From Xanthobacteraceae bacterium (GTDB lineage Bacteria; Pseudomonadota; Alphaproteobacteria; Rhizobiales; Xanthobacteraceae): a stretch of 64,000 nucleotides of DNA. Below the pieces are notes generated by a model, which was not told the origin of the DNA, did no database searches, and saw only the letters and a program-made list of their open reading frames with translations. Location of the stretch: positions 62,001 to 126,000 of the forward strand of contig JAQSWY010000015.1 in NCBI GenBank assembly GCA_029266425.1, read 5' to 3'. The translations under genes and the position numbers were made by a program. Below, piece by piece: positions 36,081-43,768 of the stretch. Every line of letters begins with the position of its first letter. The stretch's first letter is position 1.

Positions 36081-36623
36081 ATGCCCACCGACCGCATCCT
36101 GCTCGCCCGCATCGGCGCGCCGCACGGCGTGAAGGGGGAGGTGCGGCTGTTCGTGTTCGGCGAGGATGCCGAGGCGCTGCGGCGCTATTCGCCGCTCACC
36201 GACGAGGCCGGGAAGCGGACCTTCCGCATCACCGCGCTGCGGCCGGGCAAGGAGCATTTCGTCGCCCGGCTTGAGGGCGTCGATACGCGCGAGGCGGCGG
36301 AGGCGCTGACCAATGTCGGCCTCCATGTCACGCGCGAGCAACTGCCGCCGCCCGACAACGAAGACGATTTCTACCATGCTGACCTGATCGGCCTTGCCGC
36401 GGTGTCGTTGGATGGCACGCCGTTCGGCAGGATCGTCGCCGTGCACAATTTCGGCGCCGACGACATTCTCGAAATCGCGCCGACGGAAAAGGGCAAGACC
36501 CTGATGCTGCCCTTCACCAAGGCCGTGGTGCCGGCGGTCGACGTCAAGGGCGGCACGGTCACGGTCGACCCGGCCGAGTGGGCAAGCGAAGACGAGCCGC
36601 CGCCGGAAGCGGACAAGGCATAA
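36081..36623 (+). CDS. rimM: Ribosome maturation factor RimM
   Basis: 180 residues from ATG 36081 (MPTDRILLARIGAPHGVKGEVRL). The RimM N-terminal barrel is GAPHGVKGEVRLFVFGED and the PRC-barrel C-terminal part DDFYHADLIGLAAVSLDG..DDILEIAPTEKGKTLMLPFTK (quoted in parts). It assists 16S rRNA 3' domain and S19 assembly. A GTG start at 36060 would lie close to the repeat and is less likely. Confidence 0.96.
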   Translation: MPTDRILLARIGAPHGVKGEVRLFVFGEDAEALRRYSPLTDEAGKRTFRITALRPGKEHFVARLEGVDTREAAEALTNVGLHVTREQLPPPDNEDDFYHADLIGLAAVSLDGTPFGRIVAVHNFGADDILEIAPTEKGKTLMLPFTKAVVPAVDVKGGTVTVDPAEWASEDEPPPEADKA

Positions 36624-36632
36624 GGGCAGCTC

Positions 36633-37352
36633 ATGTGGCGCGCCTCGATCATCACCATCTTCCCCGAGATGTTCCCTGGGCCGCTCGGGCTTTCGCTCGC
36701 CGGGCGGGCGCTGGGCGATGGCTGGGCGGTGGAGACCGTCGACCCCCGCGACCATGCCACCGATCGCCACCGCTCGGTCGATGACACCCCGGCCGGCGGC
36801 GGGCCGGGCATGGTGATGCGGGTCGACGTGTTGGCGCGTGCCGTCGACGCCGCCGCGCCCGAAGGCGACAGCCGGCCGCGCCTGCTCATGACCCCGCGTG
36901 GCCGGCCGCTCACGCAGGACCGGGTGCGCGAACTGGCATCGGGTGAGGGGCTCGTCGTCGTCTGCGGGCGGTTCGAAGGGGTGGATGAGCGCCTTGTCGC
37001 AGCGCGCGGGCTCGAAGAAGTGTCGATCGCCGATGTGGTGCTCTCGGGGGGCGAGATCGGCGCCCTCGTGCTGCTCGACGCCTGCGTGCGGCTGCTGCCG
37101 GGGGTGATGGGCCATCCGGAATCCGGCACCGAGGAGAGCTTTTCGGACGGGCTGCTGGAATATCCGCAATACACCCGCCCTGCCGTGTTCGAGGGCCAGA
37201 AGATCCCCGATGTGCTCACCTCGGGCGACCATGCCAAGGTCGCCAAATGGCGGCGGGCGCAGGCCGAGGCCGCGACCCGCGAGCGCCGGCCGGATCTGTG
37301 GCAGGCGCACGAGCGCAAAGCGCATGACGGTTCTGCGACGAATAATGAATGA
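36633..37352 (+). CDS. trmD: tRNA (guanine-N1-)-methyltransferase
   Basis: 239 residues. SPOUT fold with the trefoil-knot motifs [16 protein letters not shown] and [20 protein letters not shown], plus [11 protein letters not shown]. It makes m1G37 in tRNAs. Nine bases after rimM. Confidence 0.97.
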   Translation: MWRASIITIFPEMFPGPLGLSLAGRALGDGWAVETVDPRDHATDRHRSVDDTPAGGGPGMVMRVDVLARAVDAAAPEGDSRPRLLMTPRGRPLTQDRVRELASGEGLVVVCGRFEGVDERLVAARGLEEVSIADVVLSGGEIGALVLLDACVRLLPGVMGHPESGTEESFSDGLLEYPQYTRPAVFEGQKIPDVLTSGDHAKVAKWRRAQAEAATRERRPDLWQAHERKAHDGSATNNE

Positions 37353-37453
37353 CAAGCGGTACGACTTCGCGTATAGGCGCGCGATCACTATTCCAACTGA
37401 AAACAGCAAGATGCGGACGCCCGCTCGCGGTGACGTTCGCCTGAGGTGATAAA

Positions 37454-37870
37454 ATGGTTGATATTATCGCGCAGCTCGATGCCGAGCAGATCGAGAAGCT
37501 CTCCGCCACCAAGACGCTGCCTGACTTCCAGCCGGGCGACACGGTCATCGTGAATGTCCGCGTCAAGGAAGGCGAGCGCAGCCGCGTCCAGGCTTATGAG
37601 GGCGTGGTGATCGCGCGCTCGGGCGGCGGCATCAATGAGAACTTCACCGTTCGCAAGATTTCCTATGGCGAGGGCGTCGAGCGTGTTTTCCCGCTCTATT
37701 CGCCGAACATCGACAGCCTCAAGGTGGTGCGCCGCGGCAAGGTGCGTCGCGCGAAGCTGTATTATCTGCGCGACCGCCGCGGCAAGTCGGCCCGTATCGC
37801 CGAGCGCCAGGAGAAGCCCGGCACGGCCAAGGGCAAGGCCAAGGGCCCGGCCGTCACCGCCGCCGAGTGA
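37454..37870 (+). CDS. rplS: 50S ribosomal protein L19
   Basis: 138 residues. The L19 core is [23 protein letters not shown].., [30 protein letters not shown] and [20 protein letters not shown] (quoted in parts). A Lys/Ala-rich extension follows. Ends the ffh ribosomal cluster and is followed by a strong intrinsic terminator. Confidence 0.98.
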   Translation: MVDIIAQLDAEQIEKLSATKTLPDFQPGDTVIVNVRVKEGERSRVQAYEGVVIARSGGGINENFTVRKISYGEGVERVFPLYSPNIDSLKVVRRGKVRRAKLYYLRDRRGKSARIAERQEKPGTAKGKAKGPAVTAAE

Positions 37871-37907
37871 TCGCCTGCCGGGCGACCCGGCATGGCATGA
37901 GGTTTCG

Positions 37908-37940
37908 AATGGCCGGGCTTCGTCCCGGCCATTTTATTTT
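37908..37940 (+). terminator. Rho-independent terminator of the rpsP-rplS operon
   Basis: Stem AATGGCCGGG / CCCGGCCATT with loop CTTCGT, followed by TTATTTT. It lies 38 bases after the rplS stop and just before the convergent small gene at 37957-38199, which it could also serve. Confidence 0.8.
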
Positions 37941-37956
37941 GGGACGACCCTCTGCT

Positions 37957-38199
37957 TCAGCAGTCCTTGATGTGGCGCACCCGCGTGCGGGTCTGCTGCT
38001 CGACGATCAGCGTGGCGTCGCCGACGAAGGCCGCCTGCATCACCGTCGCGAAGTCGGGCTTGCGCATCGGACAGGTGATGAGCGTGTTTTCCTCGGGCCT
38101 GACGTCTTGCACTGAAATGTCGGTGCGGTTGCGCCCTTCGAGGGCCATGGCGAGCGCACCGATGGCCGCGGCGAAGAGGACGATATCCGTCGGGCGCAT
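37957..38199 (-). CDS. Small exported or membrane-anchored hypothetical protein
   Basis: 80 residues: MRPTDIVLFAAAIGALAMALEG is a signal or anchor, followed by a charged soluble part DVRPEENTLITCPMRKPDFATVMQAAFVGDATLIVEQQ.. with Cys at 43 and at the C-terminus (quoted in part). The paired Cys could form a disulfide in the periplasm. I do not recognise the family. The amino-acid pattern and GC3 look coding, and no better alternative frame exists. Confidence 0.6.
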   Translation of the reverse strand: MRPTDIVLFAAAIGALAMALEGRNRTDISVQDVRPEENTLITCPMRKPDFATVMQAAFVGDATLIVEQQTRTRVRHIKDC

Positions 38200-38726
38200 C
38201 TTGGTCTCCAGCGTGACGCTGGGACAAGTTTAGCGGAGGCCTTTCCCTTCCGCCAAGTCTTTATTTCCGCTAGGGAAATTCCCGTGTTGAGACCCGGACG
38301 ATTGAAATACTTTATTATAATCGGCCGGCCAAAGTCTTGCGGAGGATACGCCTCGCCATAGATATGCAGCGGCTGCATGTTGCCTGACGGACGCTGGCCC
38401 TTGGTGCGTGGCGGTGCGCTCGCGCGCACGGCATTTGTGTCGCCCGGTGAGACTTGCTAGAAGCATTCCATGATGAACGAGGTGGGAACCGCGAGGACGA
38501 TGGACCCGGCGTGCTTCGGTGCGCGGCCGGAGGTGCGCCGTCATTTGCCGACCACCATCGGATTTGCCGCGGTACCGGACCACGTGCGCCTGCCGTCGCG
38601 CTTCTTCGGCCGTTTCACGGCCTGCGCCGCTGCCCAGCTTAGCTGAGCGCCGCCCGGAGCGTGCCTGCTCCTTGGCTGCGCCTGCCCGTCTGTTTCCCGT
38701 TACCGCTTTTCGATGAGACGCCCGAG
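38200..38726. other. 527-base intergenic region upstream of leuC
   Basis: No gene I can support. An unusually AT-rich block (ATTGAAATACTTTATTATAAT) lies around 38303-38323 and may be a promoter, but a -35/-10 pair with correct spacing is not clear. A 58-codon plus frame at 38470-38646 (MMNEVGTARTMDPACF..) lacks any recognisable motif. The leuC promoter and possibly a leader transcript must lie here; I see no Leu-rich leader peptide. Confidence 0.4.
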
Positions 38727-40148
38727 ATGAGCACGTCCGCTCCGCGTACCCTCTATGACAAGATCTTCGACGACCACGTCGTCGATCGCCAGCCCGACGG
38801 CACCTGCCTGCTCTATATCGATCGCCACCTCGTGCATGAGGTGACGAGCCCGCAGGCCTTCGAAGGGCTCAGGACCAATGGCCGCAAGGTGCATGCGCCG
38901 CACAAGACGCTGGCCGTCGTCGACCACAATGTGCCGACCAGCGACCGCCGTTTCGGCATCAACGAGCCCGAGAGCCGCCTGCAGGTGGAGACGCTGGCCG
39001 AGAATGCCCGCGACTTCGGCATCGAGTATTTCAACGAGCTCGACAGCCGGCAGGGCATCGTCCATGTCGTCGGGCCGGAGCAGGGCTTCACCTTGCCGGG
39101 CACCACCATCGTGTGCGGCGACAGCCACACCTCGACCCATGGCGCCTTCGGCGCGCTGGCGCACGGTATAGGCACCTCCGAGGTCGAGCATGTGCTCGCC
39201 ACCCAGACGCTGATCCAGAAGAAGAGCAAGAACATGCGCGTCACCGTCGACGGCACGCTGCCGCACGGGGTGACCGCCAAGGACGTGACGCTCGCCATCA
39301 TCGGCACCACCGGCACCGCCGGCGGCACCGGCTACGTGATCGAGTATGGCGGCGAGGTGTTCCGCAATCTCTCCATGGAAGGCCGCATGACGGTCTGCAA
39401 CATGGCGATCGAAGGCGGCGCCCGTGCCGGCATGGTGGCGCCGGACGAGACCACCTTTGCCTATGTGAAGGACCGCCCGCGCGCGCCGAAGGGCGCGGCA
39501 TGGGACGCGGCGCGCCGCTACTGGGATACGCTGCGCTCCGACGAGGACGCCGTGTTCGACCATGAGGTGCGGCTCGACGGCAGCGCCCTGCCGCCTATCG
39601 TGAGCTGGGGCACCAGCCCGGAGGATGTCATCTCGGTCGAGGGCCGGGTACCGGACCCCGATCTGCTCGAGGACGAGGGCCGGCGCGAGGCGAAGAAGCG
39701 GGCGCTGGCCTATATGGGCCTCACCGCCGGAACCCGCATCACCGACATTGCGCTCGACCGGGTGTTCATCGGCTCCTGCACCAATGCGCGCATCGAGGAT
39801 CTGCGCGCCGCGGCGGCGATCATCGCCGGCCATAGCGTGCATGCGAACGTGCAGGCCATGGTGGTGCCGGGCTCGGGCCTGGTGAAGCTGCAGGCGGAGG
39901 CCGAGGGACTTGACCGCGTGTTCAAGGCCGCCGGCTTCGACTGGCGCGAGCCGGGCTGCTCGATGTGCCTCGCCATGAACCCCGACAAACTCTCCCCGGA
40001 GGAGCGCTGCGCCTCGACCTCGAATCGCAATTTCGAGGGAAGGCAGGGCCCGAAGGGCCGCACGCACCTCGTCTCGCCGGCCATGGCGGCCGCGGCGGCG
40101 ATTGCCGGGCGCTTCGTCGATATCCGCAACTGGCCTCGCGCGGGCTGA
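38727..40148 (+). CDS. leuC: 3-Isopropylmalate dehydratase large subunit
   Basis: 473 residues from ATG 38727 ([19 protein letters not shown]). Aconitase superfamily with [4Fe-4S] ligands in [12 protein letters not shown] and [11 protein letters not shown], and [26 protein letters not shown] (quoted in full families' pattern). With LeuD it isomerises 2- to 3-isopropylmalate in leucine synthesis. leuD follows 2.3 kb later, separated by small accessory genes. Confidence 0.97.
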   Translation: MSTSAPRTLYDKIFDDHVVDRQPDGTCLLYIDRHLVHEVTSPQAFEGLRTNGRKVHAPHKTLAVVDHNVPTSDRRFGINEPESRLQVETLAENARDFGIEYFNELDSRQGIVHVVGPEQGFTLPGTTIVCGDSHTSTHGAFGALAHGIGTSEVEHVLATQTLIQKKSKNMRVTVDGTLPHGVTAKDVTLAIIGTTGTAGGTGYVIEYGGEVFRNLSMEGRMTVCNMAIEGGARAGMVAPDETTFAYVKDRPRAPKGAAWDAARRYWDTLRSDEDAVFDHEVRLDGSALPPIVSWGTSPEDVISVEGRVPDPDLLEDEGRREAKKRALAYMGLTAGTRITDIALDRVFIGSCTNARIEDLRAAAAIIAGHSVHANVQAMVVPGSGLVKLQAEAEGLDRVFKAAGFDWREPGCSMCLAMNPDKLSPEERCASTSNRNFEGRQGPKGRTHLVSPAMAAAAAIAGRFVDIRNWPRAG

Positions 40149-40178
40149 CGCGGGACAGGCTGTACCTTGAGAATCAGG

Positions 40179-40209
40179 AGGCCGGGGTCACGCCCCGGCC
40201 TTTTCTTTT
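40179..40209 (+). terminator. Rho-independent terminator of leuC
   Basis: GGCCGGGG / CCCCGGCC stem with loop TCACG, followed by TTTTCTTTT, 31 bases after the leuC stop. It also separates leuC from the convergent glycine-rich protein gene. Confidence 0.85.
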
Positions 40210-40215
40210 CGACGC

Positions 40216-40683
40216 TCAGCTGCAGACCTGCTGGCGCACATAATGGCGATGGTGTGCCGTGCCGCGCGGCGACAGCACGGTCCGGCAATAGGGACCGTAG
40301 CCATAGCCGTCATCATAATAGCCGTCGTCATAGCCAAAGGCGTAAGGGCTCAGGAAGAAGGGCGCGTAGCCATAGCCGTAGTGGCCGTAGTGACCGTAAT
40401 GGCCATACCCGCCATGGTTCCAGCCGCCGCCGTGAAAGCCGCCGCCAAACCCGCCACCATGCATGCCGCCGGCCATCCACGGCGCGCCGCCGAAGCCGCC
40501 GCCATGAAAGCCGCCGCCGCCGAACCCACCGCCGAATCCGCCACCATGCATGCCGCCGCCGCCGAATCCGCCGCCGCCGCCCATGCCGCGAGCCTCCGCA
40601 GCACCGAGCGGCACCGCAGCAAGGGAGACGGCGAGGACACCGGCCGTCAGCCAGCCGGTCAGACGTGAAATTGCGTTTTCCAT
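40216..40683 (-). CDS. Exported glycine-rich protein (Gly/His/Tyr)
   Basis: 155 residues from ATG 40683, preceded by GGAGTGAG. Signal peptide MENAISRLTGWLTAGVLAVSLAAVPLGAAEARG, then GGGFGGGGMHGGGFGG repeats and a Tyr/His-rich part (NHGGYGHYGHYGHYGYGY). A folded end follows (AFGYDDGYYDDGYGYGPYC..VRQQVCS) with two Cys that could form a disulfide (quoted in parts). Probably an envelope or matrix protein; no function known. Its neighbour at 40865-41335 has the same general architecture. Confidence 0.75.
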   Translation of the reverse strand: MENAISRLTGWLTAGVLAVSLAAVPLGAAEARGMGGGGGFGGGGMHGGGFGGGFGGGGFHGGGFGGAPWMAGGMHGGGFGGGFHGGGWNHGGYGHYGHYGHYGYGYAPFFLSPYAFGYDDGYYDDGYGYGPYCRTVLSPRGTAHHRHYVRQQVCS

Positions 40684-40821
40684 CGAACTCACTCCGGATG
40701 TGCCCCGTCACCATCTAGATGGAGTGAGAAGCCCGGTTTGCCTGTTGTACTGACGTATCGTCAGGCGTTCACAAGGGCGGGACATGTGAACGGCATGTAA
40801 CATTCGGTCCGACGGCAAAGA

Positions 40822-40846
40822 AAAGCCCGGCACTTGGCCGGGCTTT
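40822..40846 (-). terminator. Rho-independent terminator downstream of the GGGRHW protein gene
   Basis: AAAGCCCGGC / GCCGGGCTTT stem with a short loop. On the minus strand the stem is followed by TTCTTTGCC after the TTTT of the arm. It lies 18 bases after the stop of the 40865-41335 gene. Confidence 0.75.
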
Positions 40847-40864
40847 CCGAGCTTTGAGTAGTGC

Positions 40865-41335
40865 TTACCAGCACTGATAACGGCGCACCCAGACGCGACG
40901 ACCATTGACCCAGCGGCGCGCGGACACGTAGCCGCAATCGTTATTGTAGTAATAGGGAGCCACGGCGAACGGAGCGATCACCAGGGGCGCACCCCAACCC
41001 CAGCCGCCACCCCAGCCGCCACCGTACCAACGGCGCCCGCCGTACCAGCGCCGACCGCCGTGCCAACGTGGACCGCCGCCCCAGTGACGACCGCCGCGCC
41101 AATGGCGACCGCCGCCCCAATGCCGGCCGCCGCCCCAATGCCGGCCGCCGCCCCAATGCCGGCCGCCCCCGCGCCAGCGCCGCTGCACTTCGATCACGTT
41201 GCTCGGCGCTTCGCCGAGGGCCTGCTTGATGGCGATGGGGGACGCCGGAGCGGCGCTGACCGCGGTGGGAATGGAAAAGCCGGCGGCAAGGGCGACGAAA
41301 CCCGCCGCGGCGCCGAGCGTGTAGAGGGACTTCAT
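40865..41335 (-). CDS. Exported Gly/Arg/His/Trp-repeat protein
   Basis: 156 residues from ATG 41335 with GAGGAG eight bases upstream. Signal peptide (MKSLYTLGAAAGFVALAAGFSIPTAVSA), a short linker IEVQRRW, then about 55 residues of GGGRHW/GGRRWY repeats. A conserved-looking hydrophobic end follows (PLVIAPFAVAPYYYNNDCGYVSARRW..VRRYQCW) with two Cys. The repeat part is encoded by perfect 18-bp direct repeats at about 41109-41165. Envelope function is likely but unknown. Confidence 0.75.
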   Translation of the reverse strand: MKSLYTLGAAAGFVALAAGFSIPTAVSAAPASPIAIKQALGEAPSNVIEVQRRWRGGGRHWGGGRHWGGGRHWGGGRHWRGGRHWGGGPRWHGGRRWYGGRRWYGGGWGGGWGWGAPLVIAPFAVAPYYYNNDCGYVSARRWVNGRRVWVRRYQCW

Positions 41336-41454
41336 GATACGCACTCCTCGAACGAGCCTTCCGCCCCCCGTTCCAGGATCAGCGCGTCAAGGGAGCTATA
41401 GACGCTTCCCTTGAACGTGCCGCATACGCTTATGTTCCGCCGGGTCAGATATGG

Positions 41455-41625
41455 TCACCCGTTATTATTATTGACAACCACGTTGGAGAATACCGGCGCC
41501 TCGATCTGGGTGGCGTCGGCGGGTGCGGCGCTGAGGGCGCCGGTGGTCGAAGAGGCAGGCGCGAGCAGCGCCGCTGCACCGAGGAGGCCGACCAGCGCCG
41601 CCGATATGCCGAACTTGCGAAGCAT
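41455..41625 (-). CDS. Very small exported protein
   Basis: 56 residues from ATG 41625 with a strong ribosome binding site GGAGGATC. The N-terminus MLRKFGISAALVGLLGAAALLAPASS is a signal peptide; the mature part is only ~25-30 residues and ends VFSNVVVNNNNG. No family recognised. It is the third small secreted product in a row on this strand, 120 bases upstream of the GGGRHW gene. Confidence 0.6.
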   Translation of the reverse strand: MLRKFGISAALVGLLGAAALLAPASSTTGALSAAPADATQIEAPVFSNVVVNNNNG

Positions 41626-41816
41626 GGGCTGATCCTCCGGGTGCCTGTCTTCAGGCGCTCTCACCGAGCGTAAGTTGACGTATAGCGAGCTCTGGCTGAA
41701 CGGTGCTTGAGGGCGGTGTTCAGCCGGCATTCACCAACGCGGCGCAGGCGCGGCAAAGCCTTGGTACCGCCGCAATGTCGGGTGGCTTCGCGGCCTGCCG
41801 GGGGTTAGTCTCGCGC

Positions 41817-41951
41817 ATGGCCGGTGATCCGCATCTTTTCCCGCCTGAAGACGACCCCGTCGAAGTCTGGGGGCGGCGTATCGGGCGCGCGCTGGCGGTG
41901 GTGGCGGGCATCGTGCTCGTCGCCTATCTGATGTTCACCTATCTGTCCTGA
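41817..41951 (+). CDS. Tiny single-pass membrane protein
   Basis: 44 residues from ATG 41817: MAGDPHLFPPEDDPVEVWGRR, then one transmembrane helix IGRALAVVAGIVLVAYLMFTYLS. Starts at 41703 or 41775 would add unconserved-looking residues. It is 15 bases upstream of the zincin gene and probably co-transcribed with it. Confidence 0.6.
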   Translation: MAGDPHLFPPEDDPVEVWGRRIGRALAVVAGIVLVAYLMFTYLS

Positions 41952-41965
41952 AAGCGTTCCCGATC

Positions 41966-42382
41966 ATGTCCGACGACATCGGCGCGTTGCGCCACCTGAA
42001 GGCGCCCAGCCTTGCCGAGATGGAGGTCATGGCGGAAGCCGCCTATGCGCGCCTGCCGGAGCGCTTCCGTGCCATGTGCGGGAACGTCGTGGTGCAGGTG
42101 GACGATTTCCCCACCGAGGAGGTTATGGAGCAACTGCAAGCGGAGAGCGAGTTCGATCTGCTGGGCCTGTTCCAGGGCGTCGGGCTGGCGCAGGGCTACG
42201 GCACCCAGACCTTCGCCATGCCGAACATGATCTTCCTCTATCGCCGGCCGATCCTCGATTACTGGGCCGAGCATGACGAGACCCTGGGCAAGATCGTCAC
42301 CCATGTGCTGATCCATGAGATCGGCCACCATTTCGGTCTCTCGGACGAGGATATGGAACGCATCGAGGCCCAGACGGAATAG
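41966..42382 (+). CDS. Minimal zincin-like metallopeptidase family protein
   Basis: 138 residues with the zinc motif HEIGHHFGLSD at 117-127 (HExxHxxGxxD), placing it in the Zincin_1 (PF06262) family. The rest of the family pattern is seen: LPERFRAMCGNVVVQVDDFPTEE and NMIFLYRRPILDYW. No signal peptide. Substrates are unknown. Located between the small membrane gene and leuD. Confidence 0.88.
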   Translation: MSDDIGALRHLKAPSLAEMEVMAEAAYARLPERFRAMCGNVVVQVDDFPTEEVMEQLQAESEFDLLGLFQGVGLAQGYGTQTFAMPNMIFLYRRPILDYWAEHDETLGKIVTHVLIHEIGHHFGLSDEDMERIEAQTE

Positions 42383-42471
42383 ATTTGCCTTCGGCCTGAT
42401 GCCGGCAATGCTAGGATTTTCGAGCGGCGTTTGCTATTCAGCCGCTGCCGCACTGCTTGAGAGGTACTGCC

Positions 42472-43077
42472 ATGGACAAGTTCACCACGCTGACCGGTGT
42501 CGCTGCGCCGCTGCACCTGGTCAATGTCGATACCGACATGATCATTCCCGCGCGGTACCTGAAGACCATCAAGCGTACCGGCCTCGGCACGGCGCTTTTC
42601 GCCGCGATGCGCTACAATCAGGATGGCAGCGAGAATCCGGACTTCGTGCTGAACAAGCCGGCCTATCGCAATGCGCAGATCCTGATCGCAGGCGACAATT
42701 TCGGCTGCGGTTCCTCGCGCGAGCACGCGCCGTGGGCGCTGCTGGATCACGGCATTCGCTGCGTGATCTCCACCTCGTTCGCCGACATCTTCTACAATAA
42801 TTGCTTCAAGAACGGCATCCTGCCGATCACGGTCACGCCGGAGCAACTCCAGGCGCTTTTCGACGACGCTTCGCGCGGCTCCAATGCGACCGTAACCGTC
42901 GATCTCGAGACCCAGACCATCAAGGGTCCGGACGGCGGCTCTATCCATTTCGACATCGATCCGTTCCGCAAGCACTGCATGCTGAACGGCCTCGACGATA
43001 TCGGCCTCACCGAGGCGAAGGCCGAAATCATCACCTCCTATGAGACGAAGCTCGCCGCCGAGCGGCCCTGGGCCTGA
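42472..43077 (+). CDS. leuD: 3-Isopropylmalate dehydratase small subunit
   Basis: 201 residues from ATG 42472. Swivel domain signature: [33 protein letters not shown] and [16 protein letters not shown]. Partner of leuC (38727-40148). A second in-frame ATG at 42457 is less likely because the family starts MDKFTTLTG. Confidence 0.97.
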   Translation: MDKFTTLTGVAAPLHLVNVDTDMIIPARYLKTIKRTGLGTALFAAMRYNQDGSENPDFVLNKPAYRNAQILIAGDNFGCGSSREHAPWALLDHGIRCVISTSFADIFYNNCFKNGILPITVTPEQLQALFDDASRGSNATVTVDLETQTIKGPDGGSIHFDIDPFRKHCMLNGLDDIGLTEAKAEIITSYETKLAAERPWA

Positions 43078-43100
43078 AGTGATAAAGGGGGCGCACCGCC

Positions 43101-43487
43101 ATGGCGGAGCGGCGGCTGATCTCGACCGGCTCGCCTTTCGAGAAGGCGGCCGGCTATTCGCGTGCGGTGGTGGACGGCGACTATGTGTTCGTCGCCGGCA
43201 CCACCGGCTATGACTACGCCACCATGCGCATGCCCGAGGCCGTCGAGGACCAGGCGCACAATGCCTTCCGGACCATCATCGCCGCGCTGGAGCAGGCGGG
43301 CACGTCGCTCGCCTATGTGGTGCGGGCCAACTACGTCATCACCGACGCCGCCTATGCCGAGAAGCTTTTCCCGATCTTCGGGCACTATTTCGGCGAGATC
43401 CGCCCAGCCTCGATGCTGATCGTCGCCGGCCTGCTCAAGCCGGAGATGAAGGTCGAGATCGAGGTGACGGCGCGGCTGAGGGCCTAG
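43101..43487 (+). CDS. RidA family protein
   Basis: 128 residues. RidA/YjgF fold: STGSPFEKAAGYSRAVVDGDYVFVAGTTGYD, QAHNAFRTIIAALEQAGTSL and RPASMLIVAGLLKPEMKVEIEVTA. The branch lacks the canonical R-E-R cluster exactly as in RidA, so enamine/imine deaminase activity is possible but not certain. It starts 24 bases after leuD. Confidence 0.88.
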   Translation: MAERRLISTGSPFEKAAGYSRAVVDGDYVFVAGTTGYDYATMRMPEAVEDQAHNAFRTIIAALEQAGTSLAYVVRANYVITDAAYAEKLFPIFGHYFGEIRPASMLIVAGLLKPEMKVEIEVTARLRA

Positions 43488-43768
43488 AGAGCGGGCGCGG
43501 CAGGACGTGTCGCATGTTCCGCTCCACATGAAGAACTGACCGCACGTTCCGCCGGCATCGACGAGCAATGCCGACCGGCCGCCCGCGGGCGCGCGCGCAA
43601 GACCGGTGGTCGGATCGCATCGAAAGCAATCACTGCGAACGTACTTTGTCGTCCGTCCCCGTGAGCGGGGGAGCCCGCCGTCCTGCATGGGTCGCCATTA
43701 ATCCCGAATTGTGGGATTTGATATCGCAAGAAGACAGGAAATGTCGGCAACGGAAATCCAACTGCTGG

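Noticed and set aside
38290..38330. AT-rich block as a sigma70 promoter
   Set aside because: TATAAT-like and TTGAAA-like sequences are too close (about 8 bases) and no -35 at the right distance is present.
38470..38646. 58-codon plus-strand frame upstream of leuC (MMNEVGTARTMD..)
   Set aside because: No recognisable domain or ribosome binding site, no leucine run to suggest an attenuator, and it could arise by chance.
41100..41170. Tandem repeats that might be taken for CRISPR units
   Set aside because: The repeats are contiguous without spacers and encode protein in frame, so they are coding micro-repeats.
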